Source: Macrostomum hystrix
Taxonomy: Eukaryota > Platyhelminthes > Macrostomidae
Length of the DNA stretch: 64,000 bases
NCBI GenBank assembly: GCA_950097015.1
Contig: CATNEN010000029.1
Location: 4,545,501-4,609,500, forward strand
Direction: 5' to 3'
The first letter of the stretch is position 1. Every line of letters begins with the position of its first letter. Positions 43,851-53,600 of the stretch are shown in pieces. Position numbers and translations under genes: made by a program. The notes beneath the pieces were generated by a model. That model did no database searches. It worked only from the letters and a program-made list of their open reading frames with translations, and was not told the origin of the DNA.

Positions 43851-44185
43851 GATTTTTGTTTATTTTATGTTTGCGGCTGAACAATTCGATTTAAAAAACA
43901 AAGCGATAGGAAAACAGTAGCATGCATAAGATTAATTTTAGGTGAATAAAATATTTTTAAAAAAACTATTTTTTGAAATAAACAAAGGCATTAAAACAAA
44001 AAATGAAATATTGAAATTTAAAGAGAAAATTAAAACTGACCGAAAGGAGAATAGCTATTGTGTTTTTGCATTCTAACTATGGGCCTCAGGGCAGTGGCTT
44101 TTTTATCTAGCTTTAATTATGCTTTCTTTGAAGTCCACAAAACTTTCTGTTAACTCTGTGCTTTCCTGTGTCATTAAATACACAA
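43851..44185. other. AT-rich intergenic sequence, perhaps the 3' tail of the retroelement
   Basis: No coding signal. It lies just 3' of the minus-strand retroelement ORF and may be its 3' UTR. Confidence 0.4.
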
Positions 44186-45292
44186 TTTTGTCATCAGCTG
44201 TTATAGGCTTACGAAATTTCGAACAGAACCTGCCACTTTCTCTATGAATTTATTTCTAATTGGAACATAAACGGACCAATCGCATCTAAAGAGAATATGA
44301 GTTTCGTTCTCTACCTCGACTCTACAGTTTGGACATGTTCTGCTTTCATAGGCGATTTTCGGTCTTACAGTGCGCAATGTCTCACAGGCCAGTTTGTGGT
44401 TTCCTAGACGAAATCGGGACATTGTGCGCCTTTGTTCTGGGTTAGAGATTATTGTTAGGTACTTTTCTCTGGAGAAATCTTTCTTAAATGTGTAATAGAA
44501 GTGGCTGAGCTTGGCTGATTTTCCCATCCTCTGAGTCCAGAGCCTTCGAAACTCTGACTCAAAATTCTCTCTGTGCGTTTTGATGTACTTTGTTTTTCTA
44601 GTCTGTTGACAATTCCGCATTACTTCACTATTCATTTTTCCCCCAATGCCAACATCGCTGTATTCTGTATCTGCCACCAATTTCGCGATGATGGAGTCTG
44701 GTCGGCTCCGAACTGAGGACCAGTATTGAAGGCTTCTTTTTTTAATACTATATAATAGTGGTAGTCTTCCTAATTCGGACCGAGCACCATTGCTGTCAGT
44801 GTTTGGACTAACTTGCAGAATCGACTTGCAGATTCTAGAATTAATTCTCTCTATAAGGTTCCGATCCCAAGTACCCAGTTTCCAGGAGACAAAGGCTCCC
44901 CAGGCCTCTGATGCATAGAGAACTATGCTTTCAATCATAGTTGTGCTAAACAGGATGAGCTGTTTGTGTTTTACTCTCTGAAATCCCGCCAACTTTCTCA
45001 GAAGCATTATTGGATATCCACTTTTTTTACCTAGTTCTATGGCATGAGTATCTCTTGTACCCTTCACGTTCATGTAAAACCCAAGATATTTCCACTGGAT
45101 ATTTCCACTGCTGTACGGGTTCAACCAGTTGACCATGTAAAAACAGTCTATGTGTTGCCCTTGAGTGGAGATTGAAGCTCAGAAGCTTTGTCTTCTCAGT
45201 GTTTATTTCTAATTTATGAGTATTGCAAAAATCTGCTACTTTGTCGAGGCCTTTTTGTAATTCTGTCAGGTCTTCACCAAAAATTACTAAAT

Positions 45293-45727
45293 CAGGGGTA
45301 GGCAATCTTATTTGCTGGCGGGCCAAAGAGAGAACCTAAAAGACGACAGCGGGCCGCATTGACTGTATAAATATGAGATAGGGGAGAGATGAAACACGGG
45401 AGAGATGAGACACGGGAGAGATTAGACACGAGAGAGATGAGACACAGGAAAGATGGGATACGAGAGAGATGAGACACGGGAGAGATTAGACACAGGAGAG
45501 ATTAGACACGGGAGAGATTAGACACGGGAGAGATTAGACACGGGATAGATTAGACACGGGAGAGATTAGACACGGGAGAGATTAGACACAGGAAAGATGG
45601 GACACGAGAGAGATGAGACACGGGAGAGATGAGACAGGACACTGCAGATGTCAGAAGGGGCAACGGGCCGGATTCGAGAGCTTCGAGGGCCGCATCTGGC
45701 CCGCGGGCCGGAGTTTGCCGACCCCTG
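45293..45727. mobile_element. Short hAT-type element inserted in the reverse-transcriptase motif
   Basis: Ends CAGGGGTAGGCAATCTTATT and GAGTTTGCCGACCCCTG are imperfect inverted repeats of the CAGGGGT(C/A)GGCAA hAT type, followed inward by GCGGGCC motifs on both sides. Flanking 8-mers are TACTAAAT (45285-45292) and GACTAAAT (45728-45735), 7 of 8 identical. It codes for nothing and contains its own 16-bp array. Confidence 0.88.
45375..45640 (+). repeat. 16-bp minisatellite inside the hAT element
   Basis: Unit GAGATTAGACACGGGA, with GAGATGAGACAC and AGGAAAGATGGG variants, about 16 copies. Confidence 0.9.
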
Positions 45728-45954
45728 GACTAAATCGTCACAATAAAGCAAGTTGTTTACTTCTTCATTCAATATGGAGGTATGGATTTGAAATGAGTTT
45801 TTTAGAATTGTGCTTAGCGGGTCGATGTATAGGGAGATTATCTTAAGCACTTATTTTGTGACACATTCTAACTATATTCCTTATACAACAGGGCGTTGTT
45901 CGATATTCTATTCGATATTCAATTTCGCTAAAAACAGAGGCTAGACTAGCAATC

Positions 45955-47985
45955 CATTATATTTCTTTAACCACAGAGGCTAGACTAGCAATCCATTCTA
46001 TTTCTCTAACCATAGAGGCTAGACTAGCAATCCATTCTATTTCATTAACCACATAGGCTAGACTATGCTAGACGCACTAGTCGACGGCACCCGGAGAAGA
46101 AGTTGTCTGTCCTCGGCTACGCGGACGACCTTGCCCTGCTGTCTACGACGGCCGAAGGCGCCCAACGGCTGCTGGATGGCCTGACTGCGGCGGCGGCGAG
46201 GGTCGGCCTCGCTATCAACGCCATGAAGACCGAGGTGCTGACGGTGCCGCAAAACCTACCTGCCGAGATTCGACTAAGAGACGGTGACGGCCCCGGGACC
46301 GTGCTCCCGAAGTGCCGTCAGTTCGTCTACCTCGGCGGACTGGTGCCTGACGTGGGCGACGACCTGGCGAGACGACGCGGCAAGGCCTGGGCCGCCTACC
46401 GTTCTGTGCGGGCGGTGCTACTCTCCGAGGCCCTGTCGAACGGCGCCAGGTCCCAGCTGTTCCAGGCAGTTGTCGAGACCGCCCTCTTGTACAATGCTGA
46501 GACCTGGACGATGACCGGGGCGCTCGAGGCGCAGCTCGACGCGGCGCATGCGGCCCTAGTTCGCGCCGCTTTCGGCGCCCGCCGCGGCCCTGGCAGCGAG
46601 ACAACCGAGTCCCTGTACCAGCGTGCGCGCCTAACGCGGCCTTCTGTCCTGCTGAGTCAGCGGCGACTGCGGCTGGCCGGGCATGTCATCCGCGCCGAAG
46701 CCTACTGCCCAGAGCCGCTGCAGGATGTCCTGCTGTGGACCTCGCAGGGACCGCGCAGGCGCGGCCAGGGACGTACAGCCCGCTATATTGACCGCCTTTT
46801 TGAAGACGCCCGAGCACCCAGCCAGGCGGCAGGCGTGAAGCACGTCAGAGACCTGGCACTGAAACGCGCGTTTTGACGCTCCCCCCTCTTGGCCACTTCT
46901 GTGGTCGGCGTGGAGTGTAACTATTATTATTATTATTATTATTATTAGGCTAGACTAGCAATCCATTCTATTTCATTAACCACATAGGCTAGACTAGCAA
47001 TCCATTCTATTTCTCTAACCACATAGGCTAGACTAGCAATCCATTATATTTCATTAACCACATAGGCTAGACTAGCAATCCATTCTATTTCTCTAACCAT
47101 AGAGGCTAGACTAGCAATCCATTCTATTTCTCTAACCATAGAGGCTAGACTAGCAATCCATTCTATTTCTCTAACCATAGAGGCTAGACTAGCAATCCAT
47201 TCTATTTCTCTAACCATAGAGGCTAGACTAGCAATCCATTATATTTCTCTAACCACATAGGCTAGACTAGCAATCTATTATATTTCATTAACCACATAGG
47301 CTAGACTAGCAATCCATTATATTTCTTTAACCACATAGGCTAGACTAGCAATCCATTATATTTCATTAACCACATAGGCTAGACTAGCAATCCATTCTAT
47401 TTCTCTAACCATAGAGGCTAGACTAGCAATCCATTCTATTTCTCTAACCATAGAGGCTAGACTAGCAATCCATTCTATTTCTCTAACCATAGAGGCTAGA
47501 CTAGCAATCCATTCTATTTCTCTAACCATAGAGGCTAGACTAGCAATCCATTATATTTCTCTAACCACATAGGCTAGACTAGCAATCTATTATATTTCAT
47601 TAACCACATAGGCTAGACTAGCAATCCATTCTATTTCTTTAACCACAGAGGCTAGACTAGCAATCCATTATATTTCATTAACCACATAGGCTAGACTAGC
47701 AATCCATTATATTTCTTTAACCACATAGGCTAGACTAGCAATCCATTATATTTCTTTAACCACATAGGCTAGACTAGCAATCCATTATATTTCTCTAACC
47801 ACATAGGCTAGACTAGCAATCTATTATATTTCATTAACCACATAGGCTAGACTAGCAATCCATTATATTTCTCTAACCACATAGGCTAGACTAGCAATCT
47901 ATTATATTTCATTAACCACATAGGCTAGACTAGCAATCCATTATATTTCTTTAACCACATAGGCTAGACTAGCAATCCATTATAT
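45955..47985 (+). repeat. 39-bp minisatellite, AGCAATCCATTCTAT family, split by a LINE
   Basis: Unit AGGCTAGACTAGCAATCCAT followed by TCTATTTCTCTAACCATAG (or TATATTTCATTAACCACAT). About 3 copies precede and 27 follow the retroelement at 46065-46946. Blocks of four CATAGAGG units recur, showing segmental copying. Confidence 0.96.
46065..46946 (+). mobile_element. 5'-truncated non-LTR retroelement with (TTA)n tail, inserted in the minisatellite
   Basis: The GC-rich insert opens directly in a reverse transcriptase: SVLGYADDLALLSTTAEGA (active-site YADD at about 46115), then KTEVLTVP, FVYLGGLVPDVGDD, KAWAAYRSVRAV, VVETALLYNAETWTMT and the distal LRLAGHVIRAE...RRRGQGRTARYIDRLF region. It is open to a stop at 46874-46876, with a TTATTATTATT tail to 46946. 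Flanks repeat AGGCTAGACT on both sides, as a target duplication would, though that word is part of the array unit. Codon-rich, intact distal ORF: a young insertion. The clade is not assigned (the TTA tail is seen in several, including Dong/R4 types). Confidence 0.88.
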
Positions 47986-48137
47986 TTATTTATCAGTGAG
48001 GCTTTGCTAACACTATTCAGTTTTAGAATTTGTAGCGAAAACGCAGAGACCGTGAGATTTTCGGTGCAATTCTATATAGTTTGTACTCATTTATAACACT
48101 TATATACTGTTTGCTTTTGCTGTTTATTTTCCGTCAG
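47986..48137. other. Unique spacer
   Basis: Short unique sequence ending in the acceptor-like tattttccgtcag. Confidence 0.4.
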
Positions 48138-48198
48138 TCAAGCAATCGACAAGTTGGTTGGAGATGGGGGTTAGCAACAAGGCGAGAAACTCTGGCAG
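48138..48198 (+). CDS. Possible Ig-domain gene exon, part 1
   Basis: Acceptor tattttccgtcag and donor CTGGCAG|gtattt bound 61 bp encoding SSNRQVGWRWGLATRRETLA. It leaves phase 1, which fits the next segment at 48467. VGWRWG could be the Trp strand of an Ig-like fold. Weak evidence. Confidence 0.35.
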
Positions 48199-48466
48199 GT
48201 ATTTTGGACCAATGCAATGTGCACAATATGCATTTATATGGTGCGATCATAATGCTCAAATTGAGTCATTTTACTAATAATAAGAAGTGCAATTGAAACT
48301 GCAGAAAATCTTCCAGAACAAAAAAACTTCACAGATGATAGGGGAAAAAACGGATCAAATCGCATTTTGGCCACATCCTGCTCAGTAAACTCATCTTCGA
48401 TAGCAGCTCAGAGTTGCATGCATGTGATACCCACATAGCACTAACGATACTACTGACCAACTGCAG

Positions 48467-48535
48467 CAGATAAGAAAAGCGATTCCGATTCGCTGGACCG
48501 ATTTGACAGATTTATGACCGCGAACCTGGGACAAT
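48467..48535 (+). CDS. Possible Ig-domain gene exon, part 2 (interrupted)
   Basis: Acceptor accaactgcag. In phase with the previous piece it reads ADKKSDSDSLDRFDRFMTAN and LGQ, then runs straight into the 39-bp array with no donor. RFMTANLGQSTLSL resembles the RFxxxxxGxxxLxI strand pair of an I-set Ig domain, but the STLSL part is already array sequence. It may be a damaged exon. Confidence 0.35.
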
Positions 48536-49275
48536 CCACTCTATCCCTGCAGTCATAGAGGCTAGACTAGCAATCCACTCTATCCCTGCAGCCATAGAGG
48601 CTAGACTAGCAATCCACTCTATCCCTGCAGCCATAGAGGCTAGACTAGCAATCCATTCTATCCCTGCAGCCATAGAGGCTAGACTAGCAATCCACTCTAA
48701 CCCTGCAGCCATAGAGGCTAGACTAGCAATCCACTCTATCCCTGCAGCCATAGAGGCTAGACTAGCAATCCACTCTATCCCTGCAGCCATAGAGGCTAGA
48801 CTAGCAATCCATTCTATCCCTGCAGCCATAGAGGCTAGACTAGCAATCCATTCTATCCCTGCAGCCATAGAGGCTAGACTAGCAATCCATTCTATCCCTG
48901 CAACCATAGAGGCTAGACTAGCAATCCATTCTATCCCTGCAGCCATAGAGGCTAGACTAGCAATCCACTCTATCCCTGCAGCCATAGAGGCTAGACTAGC
49001 AATCCATTCTATCCCTGCAGCCATAGAGGCTAGACTAGCAATCCATTCTATCCCTGCAGCCATAGAGGCTAGACTAGCAATCCATTCTATCCCTGCAACC
49101 ATAGAGGCTAGACTAGCAATCCATTCTATCCCTGCAACCATAGAGGCTAGACTAGCAATCCATTCTATCCCTGCAGCCATAGAGGCTAGAATAGCATTGC
49201 TAGTTCAGCAATCCATTCTATTCCTCAATCCATTGAGGCTAGACTAGCCATCCCTCTTTAATCCATAGAGGCCGG
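48533..49275 (+). repeat. 39-bp minisatellite, AGCAATCCATTCTAT family, second array
   Basis: Unit AGGCTAGACTAGCAATCCA(C/T) followed by TCTATCCCTGCAGCCATAG, about 17 clean copies plus degenerate units to 49275. It differs from the array at 45955 mainly in CCCTGCAGCC versus TTCTCTAACC, and is closest to the 37-bp array in the Hv1-like intron. Confidence 0.95.
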
Positions 49276-49350
49276 ACTAGCAATCCATGCGTGAATGTCT
49301 ATGGCAAAGCCCGTTCTATTGTGATCTTGGGCGAGAACAACAACAAAAAG
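49276..49350 (+). CDS. Possible Ig-domain gene exon, part 3
   Basis: Immediately after the last array unit the plus strand reads CVNVYGKARSIVILGENNN and KK, with donor AAAAAG|gtaaaa. It resembles the last strand of an I-set Ig domain (C-x-x-N-x-YG-x-A...I.L). The segment that should carry DxGxYxC is absent, replaced by the array. Coding status unproven. Confidence 0.35.
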
Positions 49351-49925
49351 GTAAAAAGGAGTAAAAATTGAAAGACAAAAAAGCACACAAACAAACAGAA
49401 TAAATTATAACTAGGGCGGGCGTGTAGGATAACAAACAAAGCCGACCGCAGTGATTACAGTTGGCCTTGCTCAGGCCAGACTTTGTACATCTACGAGATT
49501 ATGAAGAATAAAACAAGCAAAACTTATTTTAGCAAAAGACTATAACAAGAGCGAATTTATCTGATTTATGCAAAACGCTAATTAAAAATCTAATTTTCAT
49601 TGACTCGATGATGCGAATTAAGTAACGAATTTATCGAAGTGAAAGATTCCTCTCCTGTTTTCTAATTATTCGATGTCTTGAAAAAAATGAGTTCATAGAA
49701 ACACCCCATGCAAAGTTTGTGCGAGAGTTTATTTTCATGAGAACTGCGATGCGTTGACTGTTGTTTTTTTATTTTTTCTCTCCATTTCGCTGAGACAGAC
49801 AAGGGTGTAGGTTTTAATCACACTGCACTAGGGACTAGCAGTACTCGATGGAGAAGCTGAAAGTGTTTGACATTTCTGCGATAGTTACTTTTTTCTTGGC
49901 AAGTTTGAAGTCGTTCACCCGTGAC
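49351..49925. other. Unique sequence
   Basis: No supported gene. On the minus strand it lies 0.6-1.1 kb beyond the MXD stop and includes AATAAA-type hexamers (plus-strand TTTATT at 49728 and 49768) that might end that transcript. Confidence 0.35.
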
Positions 49926-49927
49926 TT

Positions 49928-50455
49928 ATTTGACCACTCAAGTGAAAGCTCGCCTGAATTCTCTAGCAAGTGCTCATCTGAGTGCTCAAGCGAGTGTTCA
50001 AGCGAGTGCTCAAACAAGTGCAAGCGAGTGCTCAAGCGAGTGCTCAATCGAGTACTCAAGCGAGTGCTCAAGTGAGTGCTCAAGCGAGTGCTTATCTGAG
50101 TGCTCATCTGAGTGCTCATCTGAGTACTCAAGGAGTGCTTATCTGAGTGCTTATCTGAGTGCTCATTTGAGTGCTCATCTGAGTACTCAAGCGAGTGCTC
50201 ATCTGAGTACTCAAGCGAGTGCTCATCTGAGTACTCAAGCGAGTGCTCAAGTGAGTGCTCAAGCGAGTGCCTATCTGAGTTCTCAAGCGAGTGCTCAAGT
50301 GAGTGCTAATCTGAGTACTCAAGGAGTGCTTATCTGAGTGCTCATCTGAGTGCTCATCTGAGTACTCAAGTGAGTGTTCATCTGAGTGCTCAAGCAAGTG
50401 CTCGTCTGAGTGCTCACCTGAATGCTCAAGCGAGTGCTCACCTGAGTGCTGAAAT
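49928..50455 (+). repeat. 12-bp minisatellite (about 40 copies)
   Basis: Units GAGTGCTCAAGC and GAGTGCTCATCT. It ends about 45 bp from the MXD stop codon, so it probably lies in the 3' UTR or 3' flank of that minus-strand gene. Confidence 0.93.
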
Positions 50456-50500
50456 TAGTGGTTTCCCAGTGTACTCAAATAATAGCTCACCTAGTGTTGC

Positions 50501-50640
50501 TCATCGACTAGCGCCACTAACAGCGGCGACGACAACTACCGGGCCGCAGCAGTTCCGCGGGCTGTCGTAGCCGGAGTCGGGGCTGTCCTCGGCCCGCAGT
50601 CGCGACGTCAGCTGGGGTGGCGTCCCAGTTGTTGAGTCCT
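50501..50640 (-). CDS. MXD: MXD exon 5: acidic C-terminal tail
   Basis: Acceptor acaattttcag; stop TGA at 50503-50501. EDSTTGTPPQLTSRLRAEDS, then PDSGYDSPRNCCG and a hydrophobic VVVVAAVSGASR end. SPDSGYDSPR resembles the SDEGYSS phospho-type tail of Mad proteins. Confidence 0.82.
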
Positions 50641-53600
50641 CTGAAAATTGTCGGAAATGAGAATCGGGAATCACACTGGTTATATCTTTAATGCAATACA
50701 GATCTCAATAGCAAACAAATAAAGTAATTTGCAATGACTAATTATAGAAATAATAAATTTCGCTGAGCATTCATAGGTCCTCATCGATTGTGAGACTTGG
50801 GACTAGCTAGATAGTTAGAGAGCAGTTTTGTGCCGCGTGCCCTTGCAAGTGTAACGGCTGAGTTAGAGTAGCCTATTGATTCCACCCACCCTCCGTCCTC
50901 TCTGAGCTGAATCCAAGCCAATAAATCGATTGTGTCACTGGCTAGGGAGTGGAAGGGAATATGAGGGGCATTAGCCTGAAACTTGGTTGCAGATGGAATG
51001 GAAAAGGACGCGTCCATCAACAAAGGTTGGACTTAAAAGTGCAAGTAAACAAAGTGAAATAAAAAAACAGTCTTTGTTCTAGTCGAATGAAATTACAAAT
51101 TCATTGTTAAGTTGATTAGGTTTTCAGCTTAAAGGTAGAAAAGGTTTAAAGATTCCTTTTAACGACTCCGTTTAACGATTCCTACCTGTACTATTCATGC
51201 CTGTTCCTAACTATCTGCACGCCCTCATCCTATCAATGTCATTGGGCTGTCAGCAACTGGACAGAAGTTGGCTAGAATAGTTTTGTGGCCTAGCCAAGAT
51301 GCAACACTGATAGAAAGATTAACAAACAAACAGAAATAGAGTTCTATATAGCTCGTAACAATAAGGAGAAGAACAGGAGAGCCTTTTTGGGATTCTTATA
51401 AAGCTCTGTTTGGAATCCAATTGAAGAAGAATTCACCCCATACACCCGCCCACGCATTCTCCCTACAGCAACACTAACACTGATGTGCTGATGTGCAAAG
51501 TCAGAGATTGACTTCACCTCCTAGATACAGAGAGACAGAGAGACAGAGAGAAAGAGAGACAGAGACACACAGAGAGAAACAGAGATAGAGATAGCCAAGG
51601 AGATAGAGAGAGAGAGAGAGAAAGGGACAGAGAGAAAGAGAAAAAGAGAAAGGGACAGAGAGACAGAGAGAGAGAAAGGGACAGAGAAAGACAGAGAGAG
51701 AGAGAAAGGGACAGAGAAAGACAGAGAGAGAGAGAAAGGGACAGAGAAAGACAGAGAGAGAGAAAGGGACAGAGAAAGACAGAGAGAGAAAGGGACAGAG
51801 AGAAAGAGAAAAAGAGAAAGGGACAGAGAGACAGAGAGAGAGACAGAGAGAAAGAGAGACAGAGACACACAGAGAGAAACAGAGATAGAGATAGCCAAGG
51901 AGATAGAGAGAGAGAGAGAGAAAGGGACAGAGAGAAAGAGAAAAAGAGAAAGGGACAGAGAGACAGAGAGAGAGAAAGGGACAGAGAAAGACAGAGAGAG
52001 AGAGAAAGGGACAGAGAAAGACAGAGAGAGAGAAAGGGACAGAGAAAGACAGAGAGAGAAAGGGACAGAGAAAGACAGAGAGAGAAAGGGACAGAGAGAA
52101 AGAGAAAAAGAGAAAGGGACAGAGAAAGAGAGAGAGAGAGAAAGGGACAGAGAAAGACAGAGAAACAGAGACGTAGGTAGCAGCTAGCAGCAGCAGCTAA
52201 GCATAAAAGTGCAATAACTCTGCAATAACTCGCACAGTTATCACTCTCTCACCTGTTGCAAAGGCATCGCAATCCCCAAACTTGTAAAGTATTACTTGCT
52301 AATCTTCTAGAAGTTACACAAAACCGATGCGCAGTCTACAAGTTGTCGGCCTCCAAAAGCAGAAACAAACACTAACTACATGGTCGGTCTATGTTTGGGA
52401 CTGTCATTCGATCGATGATGATTCGATATTTCTCATGCAGGTTTTCTTCATACTGTTCTAATTTTTCTTTTTTTTTATTTCATAATCTGCTAAATTGTGA
52501 CAAAGGTGGGCCGATCACACAAAGTACTATGCAACAGCGGTGGTTGCAGTGACTGCTAGAAAAACATAGGTACAAATGTACGTTTAATTAGCACGCGTCT
52601 TATGACTAGAGACCTTCCCACTTTAACATTTCAGCTTATAGCCTAATAGCCTAATAGCCTAATAGCATTAGAATCGTGTGCAAATCTGTTCTTCCTCTAC
52701 AAACAAACTTCAGACCTGGATTGAAGAACACAGGAGTGTTACTTGTGAACTTGTGAACTGATTACTTGTCCGAATTCGTGAACTTTTCAAGCGAAAAGCG
52801 AACTTCACTGTGAAAATCTGACTGCAGACACTCTAAGAATACCTATTTATAAATTGTGAACAGCAGCTTATAGACACTGTGAACAGCAGCTTACAGACAA
52901 TTGAACAGCAGCTTACATATAATGTGAACAGCAGCTTATAGACACTGTAACCACCAGCTTACAGACACTGTGAACAGCAGTTTACAGACACTGTGAACAG
53001 CAGTTTACAGACACTGTGAACAGCAGTTTACAGACACTGTGAACAGCAGCTTATAGACACTGTGAACACCAGCTTACAGACACTGTGAACAGCAGTTTAC
53101 AGACACTGTGAACAGCAGTTTACAGACACTGTGAACAGCAGTTTACAGACACTGTGAACAGCAGTTTACAGACACTGTGAACAGCAGTTTACAGACAATT
53201 GAACAGCAGTTTACAGACACTGTGAACAGCAGATTACAGACACTGTGAACAGCAGTTTACAGACACTGTGAACAGAAGTTTACAGACACTGTGAACAGCA
53301 GTTTACAGACACTGTGAACAGCAGTTTCAGACACTGTGAACAGCAGTTTACAGACACTGTGAACAGCAGTTTACAGACACTGTGAACAGCAGTTTACAGA
53401 CACTGTGAACAGCAGTTTACAGACACTGTGAACAGCAGTTTACAGACACTGTGAACAGCAGTTTACAGACAATTGAACAGCAGTTTACAGACACTGTGAA
53501 AATCTCTCGATTTGCAAAGCATCCAATTGCAGAACGCGACAACAAGATGAGAAGTGCATTTACTGGTGAAAAAGCTTGTAAAATTATCGGCTAACGCATA

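Larger units (their letters stand above)
44201..45850 (-). pseudogene. 5'-truncated non-LTR retrotransposon, reverse transcriptase fragment
   Basis: The minus strand carries the second half of a LINE reverse transcriptase: the active-site region NNLLYCDDLV (about 45760-45730), continuing after the inserted element as IFGEDLTELQKGLDKVADFC and CNTHKLEINTEKTKLLSF. Then, after a frame change near 45090, comes the thumb and C-terminal region YLGFYMNVKGTR, SRFRLGNHKLACETLRTV and a Cys/His tail TCPNCRVEVENETHILFRC. The first Asp of the F/YxDD box is kept, with Cys in the variable position. It is inactive: truncated, frameshifted and split at 45293-45727. The clade was not determined. Confidence 0.85.

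Noticed and set aside
43681..43920. Polyleucine protein
   Set aside because: A (TTA)n microsatellite.
51514..51898. Ser/Leu-rich open frames on the minus strand
   Set aside because: Translation of a GA-rich repeat; low complexity with no other support.
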